Source: Bifiguratus adelaidae | Lineage: Eukaryota > Mucoromycota > Endogonomycetes > Endogonales | Length of the DNA stretch: 64,000 nt | Direction: 5' to 3' | Assembly (NCBI GenBank): GCA_002261195.1 | Contig: MVBO01000028.1 | Coordinates: 85,421 to 149,420 of the forward strand | Part shown: one piece after another, positions 48,456-62,757 of the stretch | How the letters are laid out: each line of letters begins with the position of its first letter | Numbering within the stretch: position 1 is the stretch's first letter | Translations under genes and position numbers: made by a program | The notes under the pieces: model-generated | What the model saw: the letters and a program-made list of their open reading frames with translations, nothing else | What the model was told of the DNA's origin: nothing | Databases searched by the model: none

Positions 48456-48566
48456 TGGAGCGAGAGAATTTCCTTTCTGGGAAGGAATGGAACACCTTTC
48501 AAGGGAAGAGAACAAAACAGACTTATATGATACACCAGGGAACAGACTGACTAATTATACTAGTAG

Positions 48567-50540
48567 CTAAACGCCTTGAACAACGCGTGGCCATGTTCTG
48601 GCAATAGCATCATAAAGCTGTGGTTTTGTACGGCGAAGTGCTTCAGGGCTGCAACGAGAAGAAATTAATATCCGCGGCAATCATAGGATCGGCAAACTTA
48701 CTCTTCGGCCAATGCAACAAAAGTGGTGGCAGTACCAGAATCCACAGTGTTACCAACGACGGATCCCATCATGATGCCGATAAGGAGGCAAATGAGAACG
48801 ATGAGAACAGTATAGGCACCACCTTGATTGAAAGCGGGTCTTTGCCCTTCCAAATAGCCATAGGCCACGAGCGCCGTGACGGCGCCAATGAGCAGATTAC
48901 CCATGTTGGTGACATGGCCCACCAGGTTGTCATTGATGATGGCTAGCAGCATGTCAGTGTATCTTCGAGGAACGATTGGCATATTCACGTACCTTCTATA
49001 CCACGATCCTTGATGAGGGTCCAGGTATCCTTGGCAGCTTGACAAAATGATTTGCCAAATAGCGCAATCTCAGTGTATGCATAAAAGTTGAAGTACTCTA
49101 TTAGGCCTTCAATACAGCCGAGAATGCATGCAGCGATGCACGCCAGAAAAGCCCCAATGCCTATGTTGATGCAAGGAGTTAGATGCGGATTAGGATGCAT
49201 CGCAGGTAATCGACCACTCACCACTGTCGTTGTTCTGCGCGGCACTTTGAAGTAGGGTGCGTATAAGGCTGATAATGGCAATGATCAAGCTACCAAAGCA
49301 AATACTGCCAAACGATGTCGTCATGGCGCGGCCGAGGGATGCCAATGTCGGACTCTTGGGCGCCATGTCTGTTCCGACGAGAAAGTAAAAGGCGCCAAAG
49401 ACACCAGCTACAGTGACATGAATGACAGTCTTGATGACCTGGGAGGTCCAGTAAAAGCTAAAAATGAGAAAAATGATAACCACGGTCAGGGAAGCGTTTG
49501 ATGGACAATTGATCTGGCCAGGATTCGTGGGCGATTGTGTACAGGTGGCTGCTTGATTGCCAAAGCGATAGTAAGCTCCAACGAGGGTGATGATGAACCA
49601 GATACTGAAACCTGCAAACCAAGAATCAATAATGCTCAGGTACCCGAAACAGGTCCGCCAGCGACTTACCGAGTTCAACCACCAATCCAGCCAGGCTAAT
49701 GGCGATGGTGCCGTAATATTGGCGTGTCACTCCAGTGACGGTCTCGAGCATACTGAACACAACGCGTCAATGCCAGCGACATCACTTCACTGCACGATAC
49801 TTACATCACCGCAAAAGGCACCCTGTTTCTCCACCAAAAGAATGTCATCAAATAAATGATGGCAAAGACGGCCCAAATGATACCCTTTAACAGACATGAG
49901 CGCATATCCCATCACACATCTAGCGACTCACAGCGATGTAACTGCGCAGGTACAAAAAGTACGCTGCAGCAGCAAAGTAGAGGATAATACTAAAGATCCA
50001 TGCGATAAAAATGAGCTGCCTACACAACGGATAAGTCATTCGAGCTAACAGAACCTGCGCGCACACCTACTTTGGGAATCGTTGCATCAAAAAGAGGTAC
50101 ATGATACTGAGCACAAAGCCAATAGCTACAGCGATCGCCATCACCGTTAGGGCTTGCGCATTCAAAAGTACAACATTTTGACCATGTTCATTGCTGATAT
50201 ATGCCTTGATACTCAGCACAGAGACCGCAACAAAAGCGGCCAGATTGAGAAGCCATAGGGCAGCCGCCCAGACGTCATTGTATCGTGGTTGTGTATTTAT
50301 TTTGGCTTGTACCGATTCTGAAGGAGGTGGGGGCGCGTATTCCTGTTGGTAACTGGGAGGTTGAGCCGCCTGTGGACTGCCATTAGACGGTGCGTACGCG
50401 CCAACGCCATAGGGCTGTGGCGGTGGATAGTAAGGCCCCTGAGGTGTGCCATGACCATACTGTGCTTGTGGAGGCGGAGGGTAGTAGTATGACTGACCAT
50501 ATTGCTGGTGATAGCTCTGGTCTGTCCTGTAGTTGCTCAT
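48567..50540 (-). CDS. PNS1: Choline transporter-like protein PNS1 (SLC44/CTL)
   Basis: The ATG at 50540 (MSNYRTDQSYH) starts a Pro/Tyr/Gln-rich cytosolic N-terminus of about 80 residues, then the first membrane helix after YNDVWAAALWLLNLAAF. Several short exons follow, then large hydrophobic exons: SLTVVIIFLIFSFYWTSQVIKTVIHVTVAGVFGAFYF, SPTLASLGRAMTTSFGSICFGSLIIAI, CIEGLIEYFNFYAYTEIALFG, and IMMGSVVGNTVDSGTATTFVALAEEPEAL, the diagnostic CTL C-terminal motifs. About ten membrane segments are expected. Despite the name, yeast Pns1 is not proven to carry choline. The stop is TAG at 48567, about 110 bp before the WDR53-like start. Confidence 0.9.
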
Positions 50541-50609
50541 GTCCACACGAGAGCAAGAAACGTGGAAAGACGAGAAGGTGATGTAGGCAGGAAGTGTTCT
50601 AAATTTGGC

Positions 50610-53606
<2,997 letters not shown>

Positions 53607-53790
53607 GGATGAAAAGTGTAACAAAGTATACAGAGCAGGATAGATCAAAGCACAGAGTACACCGACCAGACCGACCGCCAAACCCAACGTTTTTAATCAA
53701 CGTTTTGCCTTTCCGCCCCGGGGTCTATTCAGCATAATTCTTACGAGCCGGTTTCAAAAACAATGGCAACCCAAATATGACAATGACACT

Positions 53791-54959
53791 TTATACAAGC
53801 AATGTCCATTCAGATGTTGCTAAAGCATCCTTGTAGCGATCATCGTTGTGTAGATCTTGCAGGAATTTCTTGTCTTGGTCTTCCAAGGTTAGATTACACG
53901 TCGTCCTGAGCGTAAAGAGGGTCTGAATGGCTTTTTCAACTAAATCTTCGTCGTCATCGACATGCTTGCGAATCAATTCCATCAGGGTTTGCGCTAGGTT
54001 GAGCTTGTTGAAAGTTTGTGCTAGTTCTGGTTGCTGTACCATGAGATTGTTGGAGAGGAATATAACCTTTCGCAAAGTCGATAAATCTAATCCATGCCGA
54101 GTGAGCATTCAATCTAGAGATCGCTGACCGCCACTACCCTGCGTACCTTCGTTTCTGTCAAGTAATGATTTTAGTAGTGCTACGCCGTCATGATCCAAGA
54201 ATTGCTTCAATGCTGGTTGACAGTTATTGATGGTTCCTCCTAGGGCATACTGCGCCTTTGCGCGAACTTTGGCATCCGATTCGTTCTTTAAGAGATCTAT
54301 GATTTGCGTCAAGCCGCCGTGTTTGAGAAACTGGTAATATGTCAGCCAGCCCTTGCAAGCGTCAGATCGGACTCTTATACCACTTACATCTAGTTGAGCC
54401 TTGGGATTGTTTTGAACAGCAGTGCCGCATACCCATGCTACACCTTGGCGAATGGCGGGATTCTCATCGGCCAAATGTTTAAGGACTTGAGGCCATAAAT
54501 TCATGTTTTCCATATCTAAAACGCACAGAAAGGTCAGTAGACATTCACCAGCTGCACATGAGACCCACTTGAAGCATTGTCAATCTGCTCTACCATCTGC
54601 AAAGCAACATGAACCACGAGTCTTGCCTTCCAGAAGCATTGAGCGGTTCCCTCACCATTTCCAAATTGTCTAGCGCCGTCTCCTTGTCGTCAATGCTTGC
54701 TTCAGTGTCATTCAAGGATTGAACCGCCTCTAAACATCCGTCATGTGAGCCTTTGGCTTGAAAGGTGACGCATGCCGTGGGATTCAGCACACTTACCTTT
54801 CATGCGAGTAGCATCGTCTTTTCCTAGAATGGCCTCCAGCAATCCAGGCTCAAACTGCCTGGGTTCCGGAGCCTTCTCTCCACGCTGCACAGCTTCAGCA
54901 TCAGCGTGCAAACCTTCCTGATCAGAGTTCTTGATTGCCCACTGCAGCAGTTGTTCCAT
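53791..54959 (-). CDS. FES1: Hsp70 nucleotide exchange factor FES1
   Basis: The ATG at 54959 reads MEQLLQWAIKNSD, the conserved Fes1/HspBP1 start. Exons then cover EPRQFEPGLLEAILGKDDATRMK, AVQSLNDTEASIDDKETALDNLEMVRE (DNLE is typical), NLWPQVLKHLADENPAIRQGVAWVCGTAVQNNPKAQL and LLKNESDAKVRAKAQYALGGTINNCQPAL, all armadillo-like repeats, and end with a TAG at 53791. An apparent in-frame TGA at 54109 is removed if a 51-nt intron (GTAGTG...GATTAG, about 54080-54130) is spliced, giving a direct join to DLSTLRKVIFLSNNL. Fes1 releases ADP from cytosolic Hsp70 Ssa. Its start is 36 bp from the divergent asparaginase-ankyrin gene. Confidence 0.9.
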
Positions 54960-54995
54960 GGTCAAAATATTTCCTGACACGCGCGTGTTCTTGAC

Positions 54996-57498
54996 ATGGA
55001 CGACAAGAGCGCGAGAAAGAAGCGAAAGCATGCAGAGTTTGTCAATAGCGCGGTGGAGTATCAATTGGACGCTGATCGGGATGACATGCTAGTATCAGGT
55101 TGGTTTTGTAAGGTGGCCGTGAGCTTGACTGACCTCGGACAGACATATCGCGTGTCCTCATCATTTACACGGGTGGAACGATTGGAATGAAGAATACGGA
55201 AGACCATGGATATGTTCCTGTAAGATAGAGTCGCATGCGAGAGGAGTAGCGCTGAATTGTACAAGGTTGCCAATTATCTTGCTCAATCCTTGGCCAAGAT
55301 GAATCGATTCCACGATGGGGAGTTTGCCGATTCGTATCGATCGGTGTCCATGTCTCGACGTCAGAGCATTGTCGAAGAAGATGGTCGTAATAATGATCAA
55401 GATACAAAAAGTCCCCCTGTCGATGGATCAAGGTCCAAGAACACGAAATACAAGGACAATCGCCTGAAGATCACGGCCTCGCATGCAAAGCGCGCTGCAG
55501 ATTCGGGCTCTTCTTCGCAAACTCCAGACTCTGAGGAAATACCAAGCGCGGCCGTAGCAAATCATCATCGACAATTGAGCAATTTTGAACAAGAACTCGC
55601 CCATGCCTTGACATTGCAAGCTGAGGAAGGCACAGTCATCACCATACCTTCTCTCATCACACCACCGTCGCTTTACAAGAAACGCATCCAGTATTCTGTG
55701 CTCGAATATACACCGCTTCTGGACTCTTGCAATATGACCATGTCTGACTGGATCAGAATAGCTACCGATGTGGAAGCGAATTACGAGTTTTACGATGCGT
55801 TTGTGATTCTGCATGGAACCGATACCATGGCCTATACCGCTAGTGCCTTGAGCTTTATGTTGGAAGAGTTGGGGTAAGCAACGATATGTGTCAGGCTGCG
55901 TCATGGTATTCACTCACTTGTAATAGCAAAACTGTCATTGTTACGGGATCGCAAGTGCCCATTACCGAGCTACGGAATGATGCGGTCGAGAATCTGCTGG
56001 GTGCTCTCACCATTGCCGGGCATTTTGTCATTCCAGAAGTGGGCCTCTACTTTAGTCAAAAGCTATTCCGAGGAAACCGAACCAGCAAGATGAACGCGGT
56101 AGATTTCGATGCCTTTGACTCTCCAAATATGCGTCCGCTTGTTGTCATGGGCATCAACATTGACGTGGCATGGACAGAAGTCATTCGACCGACGCATATC
56201 GCCAAATTCAGTGCTCACAAGCGCATGAACCCTAATGTGGCGACCTTGCGTTTGTTCCCAGGTATCACAAATACCACCGTGCGTGCTTTTCTGGCGCCTC
56301 CAATCCAAGGTGTTGTTCTAGAAACCTACGGTGCCGGCAATGCGCCGTCTACACGGATCGATCTCATGGATGCACTCAAAGAAGCCAGTGACAGAGGTGT
56401 GGTCATTGTCAATTGTACACAATGCAAGAAGGGTCTTGTCACAGATGCCTATGCGACTGGTCGCGTTCTAGCCAAAGCTGGCGTGACACCGGGCGCAGAC
56501 ATGACGCCGGAGGTAAGCCATGACCATGTGCTCATTGGGGGAGCTCCGCCTAATTGCTTCTGCAGTGTGCTTTAACCAAACTGTCATACCTTTTATCCAA
56601 ACCTTACACCGTCAACCAAATACGATCCCTCATGAAACGCAATCTTCGCGGTGAACTCACCGTACCTGCACCACGTCCTCGCTTCACTGTACACAACCGC
56701 ATGCATAATCTTATTCAAATGCTCGTACGTCTTTCATCTGCAACCTCAACAAGCTTACCGCCCTCCTCGGATGTACCGGTCCAGGATGCCAGTGTTCCAA
56801 AGCAAGAGCGCATCCTTCTTGAAAAGACACTTTATCCCATGCTCATTTGCTCGGCGGCAGGCACGAACGACATGGAAAGCCTCTACCTGCTCTATGACAA
56901 TTTGGGTGACACCATGAACGTCAACTGTGTGGACTATGATGGTAGAACACCGCTTCACGTCGCGTGCAGTGAGGGCCATACTCAAGTCGTCGAGTTCTTG
57001 TTACTCCATGGAGCCAGCGTACATGTCCGTGATCGATATGGCCGGACACCTCTTCATGATGCCATCCGCGAGCGCCATGGACCGGTCATCCAGCTCTTGC
57101 GACAGACAGGTGCTCATTTATCGGAGGGAGAGATAAATACGGTCGGCGAACTCTGGTTGCGCGCCGTTCGGGCCAACGATGTGGATGCTGTACGCATGTA
57201 CATCATTGCCGGTTGGGATGTTACCTGGCGCGAAGATGGCTGTGAGGCACGGAATGCCGCCTGGGTCGCTGTACGCGAAGGTCATTGGCGGGTCTTGGAA
57301 GTCCTGTGCAAAGAAGGAGGGCTTACCGCCAAAGCAATTGGTACCGATCGCGATGGACGTCAATTAAGCCAGGAGATCGAGCGCATGGCTCGCGTCGCCA
57401 ATGGCGAAGTAGGTTGGGGTTTGCTTGATCCTGATCGGACACCTAGTGCCACCAGCATTCAAGAAATGCAACGTATTGTGAAGGAAAATCATTTATAG
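54996..57498 (+). CDS. Type I L-asparaginase with C-terminal ankyrin repeats
   Basis: Five exons (54996-55098, 55143-55219, 55266-55873, 55927-56512, 56566-57498) encode about 768 residues. The catalytic domain opens with VLIIYTGGTIGM (first catalytic Thr in TGGT) and includes VILHGTDTMAYTASALSF (second Thr, Asp), VTGSQVPI, and VLETYGAGNAPS. A Ser- and charge-rich insert of about 100 residues interrupts the N-terminal domain after NYLAQSLAKMNRF. The C-terminal third has ankyrin repeats (DGRTPLHVACSEGHTQVVEFLLLHGA, YGRTPLHDAIRERHGPVIQLLRQTGA). Mammalian ASPG has the same asparaginase plus ankyrin order. It probably makes aspartate and ammonia in the cytosol. Confidence 0.93.
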
Positions 57499-57505
57499 AC
57501 TCTAT

Positions 57506-58113
57506 CTAATGTACATTTACTTTTTCATCGTAGCGTTTCGCTATATTGGCTGCGTAAGGATGTTCTTCTCCGGCAAAGATATGTAGTCTCTCCAGTCGTA
57601 CGTCGCGCAACCTGTTTTTTGGTAGCATGCCCGAGACAGCCTTCCTTATAATCTAGAAAAGAAGAGCGTTGGAAGAGTTGAACAGTGTTGCTAATATTGA
57701 CCACGTACCGACTCCGGATCCTTGGCTTGAAGCTTATCAAAGGTGATTTCCTTCAATCCACCGGGATAGCCTGTATGATGTCGATATACTTTATCTTGTC
57801 CTTTCTTGCCGGTCACTTGGACATGTTCGGCATTGATCACCACCACATGATCACCACAATCGGCTATGTACTCTGTTTACTCCATGCCCAAACGATCTGT
57901 CGGTACTGAACTCACCCGCTGGATCATAAATGGGCTTGTGTTTACCCATGAGCGTAGTGGCTATCCGAGTTGACATGCGGCCGAGCACCTTTTGTCGAGC
58001 GTCTACAAGATGCCATACCCTGGCATAGGCCATAGAGGTCTATCAAGGCCAGATCAGCACTCGATACATCCATGTAAAGCGCATATACTTACATTACCAA
58101 TGGCTTGTGACAT
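57506..58113 (-). CDS. MRPL23: Mitochondrial large-subunit ribosomal protein uL13m
   Basis: Four exons: 58113-58093, 58039-57916, 57863-57709 and 57652-57506, giving 148 residues. The spliced start [31 protein letters not shown] matches yeast Mrpl23/uL13m. [35 protein letters not shown] and [29 protein letters not shown] are universal uL13 motifs. It is a structural protein of the mitoribosome large subunit. Its stop lies 7 bp from the stop of the convergent asparaginase gene. Confidence 0.95.
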
Positions 58114-58202
58114 GGTGTTCTCTATCCCACAGCCAAAAACACGCCAAAAGTTCCAGTCGGAGTTAGTTCCAAGTGGCTTCAAGCCAAAAATGAAAAACCT
58201 CA

Positions 58203-58207
58203 AAAAT
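58203..58207 (-). terminator. Pol III oligo-T terminator of tRNA-Met
   Basis: A short T run on the minus strand lies a few bases after the tRNA 3' end, with a second T run about 8 nt further on. Confidence 0.6.
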
Positions 58208-58210
58208 GAA

Positions 58211-58283
58211 TGCTCCCAAGCAGGCTCGAACTGCTGACCTTCAGATTATGAGACTGACGCTCTGCCAACTGAGCTATGGAAGC
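58211..58283 (-). tRNA. tRNA-Met (CAU), intronless
   Basis: The minus strand folds into a standard cloverleaf of 73 nt: acceptor stem GCTTCCA/TGGGAGC, D arm GCTC...GAGC, anticodon loop CTCATAA with anticodon CAU, and T arm AGCAG-TTCGAGC-CTGCT, discriminator A. The acceptor start G-C and ordinary T loop fit an elongator rather than an initiator tRNA. A run of Ts just 3' (58203-58207 on the minus strand) is a Pol III terminator. No CCA is encoded, as expected in eukaryotes. Confidence 0.95.
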
Positions 58284-59446
58284 TGTTGTTATTGAAACTT
58301 TCAATAGTATTTATATATAAATTATTTTTCAGCGTGCTACTATTCTCAGGTTGTTGGCATTCACGCGCGCTAGAGGGCTTTAGGGGGGCTGTAAGCACTG
58401 CCTGACATGTTTAAAGTGGTAACTTTTACCGGTGCTAAAAATTCATATGTGCTTCAATATAGAAATTGAAAGTTTAAAGGCGAACAAAAAATTTTCCATG
58501 ATTCCTCTCCGGGCACCAAGCTCCGCTTAAATGGCCACCAGCACCGCACTTTGTATTGCATTTAGCCTTTTGAGTGGTAGAATATCGCTGTGTACGCTTT
58601 GAAGAGTAGCTACGTACGATTGCTTGAACTTGAAAGCGCTTTCGAAAAACCCATGAAGCATATTGAGAAGAGTATCAGCGACGACGTGTGGCCTGTCCAA
58701 GGGCTCAAGGCAGATACGCCAGGCGAAGGAATACAGACTTTAGTATGGTGCAATAAAAGTACAACAAGCGCTTTGAGGTATGGCTCACAGGTGACATTGA
58801 ACGCACGTATACGCAATTCTGTGTTCCCGGTATTATCGACCATTGGATCGTCCTTTTTGCCGGCTGTTGGTCTTCCGTCGGCTCTCTTGAATTTCTGCAT
58901 TGCTTGTTGATCCGTCAAGCTTCAATCTTGCTGTGAATGAAGCAGCTCCGTGATTATAAGAATTTGACAATCCGCCAGACGGTACGACAAGCTTCTCAAG
59001 GGGCCCGTGGTATATTGCATGATAATCTGATACGACGGGACTTGAAGACAAGCCGAAAGCAGCATATGGTGACGTCCTATCCCATTATGAATAAAGCAGC
59101 TCAAGATCACAAAACCTTATCATCCACATAGATTTGCAAGGTCCAGATGCAGTCCTGTCCATCTAACACATCAACATAGTTCGGACAACAATGGCACTTT
59201 GAACCCTCGATACCATCTTTTTGTGATTTATCAGACAATTTATTGGATGCATGTATGATGTGAACGCGCTCGGGCGCCTAAATGCGCTTGCAGAAGGGAA
59301 ACGCGGACAACCCCAATCGGCTCGATTCACGCCTTACAAGTATGAGATTGACTGTAACCGGAATGTCTACCATAGCCATTGATCTACAACGCGAGCTTCT
59401 AGTACATCCTAAAAGATATGAAACACACACTGTTATACAGGGTCCT
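58284..59446. other. Unassigned region between tRNA-Met and DPP III
   Basis: About 1.16 kb. It is AT-rich just upstream of the tRNA (58300-58340). Overlapping frames of about 100 codons occur on both strands at 58590-58920; the minus-strand one has a Lys-rich start and a hydrophobic C-terminal stretch. None shows a recognised domain, and no clear splice set extends them. A short unrecognised spliced gene cannot be excluded. Confidence 0.35.
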
Positions 59447-62020
59447 TTACGCGACGGCACGTTCGATATAACTCTGAATCACACCCAATGGCGTCTCCTC
59501 ATATTCTACAAGTACAGGTGCTTCGCCTTCCTTTTCAATGACTGTGTTACCTTGCATGTCGACACGACGAGGTTGTCGATTGCGCCATACGATATCTCTA
59601 ATGCGTAGCCATTCTTCTGATACACGTGTCGCATCCATAAAGAAGTTGCCACCTTCTTTGACATCAGCTGTGGAGCGGTAGACTTGAAGATGACGCAAAA
59701 AATTGTTTACGGACGGTAAAGCGTGCGTGATAATCTTGGTTCTATCTAGCCGAATATAAACGGTATCGTTCTCGGGATCCTCCTCAATGCGACAGAAGTC
59801 GTCGCCACATTTTAGGAAGAGCTGGAAGATGGCAAAGCGTGCTCGCATATGCGCTTGACCCCACTAGAAAGCCATAAAGAGTATGATGTAAACTTTTGTT
59901 TCTCACGCGTCAGACTACTGACCTTTCTGTCTTCGGGATCATAGAACTGTAAGGCATTGAGGCCTGCTCTTGCCATGTTGAGATAGCTTGCGTACACGAC
60001 ATCATCGGCTTCTTGTCCAGTGTAGCCAAAGATGTCAAGGACCTCCTGATTAGGCGTCAAGACCATCGCCACACATTCGGCTCGGCATTCCTCATAGCTC
60101 GAGGCTAGGTTGCCAAATACGGATCCAAAGGTCTGTCCTTTCTTGTACCATGTCTCGATGGGGCCGCCGGTTAGCGGATGTACGGCGTCGTCGCCAAAGT
60201 TTTTGGTACAGTCAGCGTTCTCCATCAAAAGATTGCCGGTGCCATGTCCAAGTAGTTCGTGTAGTCCAACCTGAACTTCAAACGAGGGGTCTCGATATTT
60301 CTCATAGAGTTCTAAGTCGTCCTTGTGGATGAACGTGGTCTTGATGCCGGCAGGCCTGGCGTTGAGGATATTACCGAGAGACACATTCTTGGTTTCGAAG
60401 TTGGGGTAGTTGGGGATATTGATGCCTGCGGGGATCTCACTGGTGCAAAACGAAAGCACTTCGAGCGATGTGAAGGCTGGCTTGTGGAAGGTCTCGCGTT
60501 CGAAGTAGGGATATTTTCCCCAGGGCAATTCGGGAATGAATGTGGAGGCCTTGTTGACCAATTCGGCATATTTGCGACTTTGAGGCTGATTGACGACGGC
60601 TACAAAACCTTGCCATTCTGCGCGTGTTCCAAGAGGATCACGATAGGTTTCAATGAAACCAATGTTGCTTTCCACCCTGGGATTAGGATCCTTGACCCAC
60701 CATTTCTGGGACTCTTTATGTTCCTCAATAGAGCCAGACAAGAAGCTCTTGTGATAATGTTCCAACATCTTTGCCTGCTCCTCGTTGGCCGCGTAGGGAA
60801 TGGCCTTCTTAATGTTTTCAGCAACAACCTTCATTTGAACCGCAAAGTCGCCGTAAATGACTTGCAGAGTACGTCCGTCTGCAAGCTCAAACGTTTGATC
60901 TGGTGACTTTTCAGCACAAGCCACTAACAATCGTAACTGGTTTGCGCTATCCTTGAATAGCCTGCAGCGTACATTAGCGCGTGATCAGAATAATGGTGCT
61001 TCAGTCGAAAAGAACGGTCTTACCGAGTATTGTAACCATATATGTCATGCTTCTCCATACAGTCCTGAACAATCTTCATGTCCTGTTGAGTCATGTTCTG
61101 CGTGTAATAACCACTCAGATGGCCTTCATCCGGGAATCCAAGCAAATTGCGCGCTTGAGGCTCATATGAAAAGATTTCTTTTCTGACCTTGGCAAAAAGT
61201 TCCTGGGCCTTTTGTGCCTTGCCTTCCGGAAGCGCTTGCAAGATCGCCTCTACATCATGTTCACTGCATCGTGGTATGAATTTCTTGTCGGCGAATGCTC
61301 GGTAGTTGGACAGATTGCCCAAAAATTGCGAGCAATACTGGACAAAGTCATCAAAGGCCTCTGCTTCTATGCCACTAGGGTATCTATGAGTATGCATTTT
61401 CCAACATGTCTAGGTCGAACAAACCTGTTACGCTTAAGCTGCTCCACATCAGCAAGACTGCCTTGTTCGTTGGTAAAGACGGTGAGGATAAGATCATAGA
61501 TTGTATTCCCGTCGGGATTCGTCTGCTCCAGAATGATTCGCGTACCCGCAAACGAAGCCAATGACATGTAGTGCGCGTACAGTTTTTCCTTGAGGGAGAG
61601 GTCATTGTAGAATTCCTTGACCTTCAATCGGACAATAGGAGACCACTTGTCGGCCAAAAACTCTTCAGGAACGCGAGACATGGTTCGCTTTTGAACAGAA
61701 GCCAAGTGTCGGCGTAGTTTGGCTGCGCAGGGCTTAATATATGCACGTAGCATACGCCGAATAGGCAAGGAACAGTCGGAAATGGCAAGGATGTCCTTTT
61801 CTGAAGACCGCCCAATTCGGAATTCTCTGCTTCTTTGAGCATGGCTTAGTACCACGTGTGGATTGTCCCAACGGGGAGTGTTAGGGTCTATCATGAACAA
61901 GATAAACATGGTTCCTATGCCAAGGATGGTGGCACGGGTCCTACGTTTGTCATCCGTCATGGTTCCAAGATAACCATCCGATCGCCAGTGATCGACCATG
62001 GTCCAAGGTGGTTGTGCCAT
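59447..62020 (-). CDS. Dipeptidyl peptidase III (M49 zinc metallopeptidase)
   Basis: The core enzyme starts at an internal Met at 61681 (SRVPEEFLADKWSPIVRLKVKEFY). The same frame is open to an ATG at 62020, adding 113 residues. Four exons join in frame through QLKRN-RYPSGIEAEAF, YGYNTR-LFKDSANQLR and EDRK-WGQAHMRARFAIFQ, ending at the stop at 59447. Catalytic hallmarks are HELLGH (the zinc HExxGH motif unique to M49) and EECRAE supplying the third zinc ligand and a catalytic Glu. DPP III removes dipeptides from the N-terminus of short peptides in the cytosol. The optional N-terminal extension contains one hydrophobic stretch and an Arg/Lys-rich amphipathic segment and may be a mitochondrial presequence or an untranslated leader. 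Confidence 0.93.
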
Positions 62021-62757
62021 TGCTAAGCGGTAAATGCTTATTTTGGCCTAGTGGTACAGTACAATACACGTTTATAGACCTCAGGCGTTTTGCCCAAAAA
62101 AATGGAAAAATAGTCCATTGACCACCGCCATTTCACGGCAGATGTACCGTGAGCGCGTTGCAGGGAATCAATGCGATCATCGGTCTGCAAACGTCCGCCC
62201 CACTTAGTGTTCCCGTGGTTCTAGGCTTTTCCATTTTCAAACGTGTGACGTCAACCTCATTGTTTCTATTCAAAGGGTGCTTCAACTCCGCGCAAATTAC
62301 AGTAAATTAGAGATTTTTTAATTCAACATAATTTCTATTTTTGGTAATGCTCATGTGCTTACTCGAGCCTCTCTAACCCTCCTTTTCCTTCTTCTTGCTT
62401 ACTTGGACTTATTTTTGTGCTCTCTTCTCTTGTCATTCCTTTTTCTTATTGCACTGTGGCAGGTCCATTTGTGCTGGAGAGTTATTTGTCTTTTGTTTGT
62501 CATCCAGTGTTGATCACTCTATAGTCTTTGCCATTTCGTTTTTTGACAACGGTCTAGCTGGCTGATCACCTCTCATGACCGTACCCTATGGCAAACTACT
62601 GCGGTCGAGTCGGACTTGCTCCTTGATGCTATGGATTTGTATTTATGGATGTATCTTAAACGGTAAGTTGAAACTGCCTCAAAATTGACACGGAGCTGAC
62701 CAGGGGTAACAAGGCTGTACGGGCAGTGCTACGACCACGTATCTACCGACAGCCGGC
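62021..62757. promoter_or_regulatory. Divergent promoter region with pyrimidine-rich tract
   Basis: About 740 bp between the DPP III leader (-) and the OPY2-like gene (+). Positions about 62370-62450 are strongly C/T rich on the plus strand, as in the CT-rich core promoters or 5' leaders of fungal genes. A donor-like GTAAGT at 62661 and a CCAG acceptor-like site at 62702 could mark a 5'UTR intron. Confidence 0.4.

Noticed and set aside
54080-54130. In-frame TGA breaking FES1
   Set aside because: A 51-nt intron (GTAGTG to GATTAG) removes the stop and joins two conserved segments in frame.
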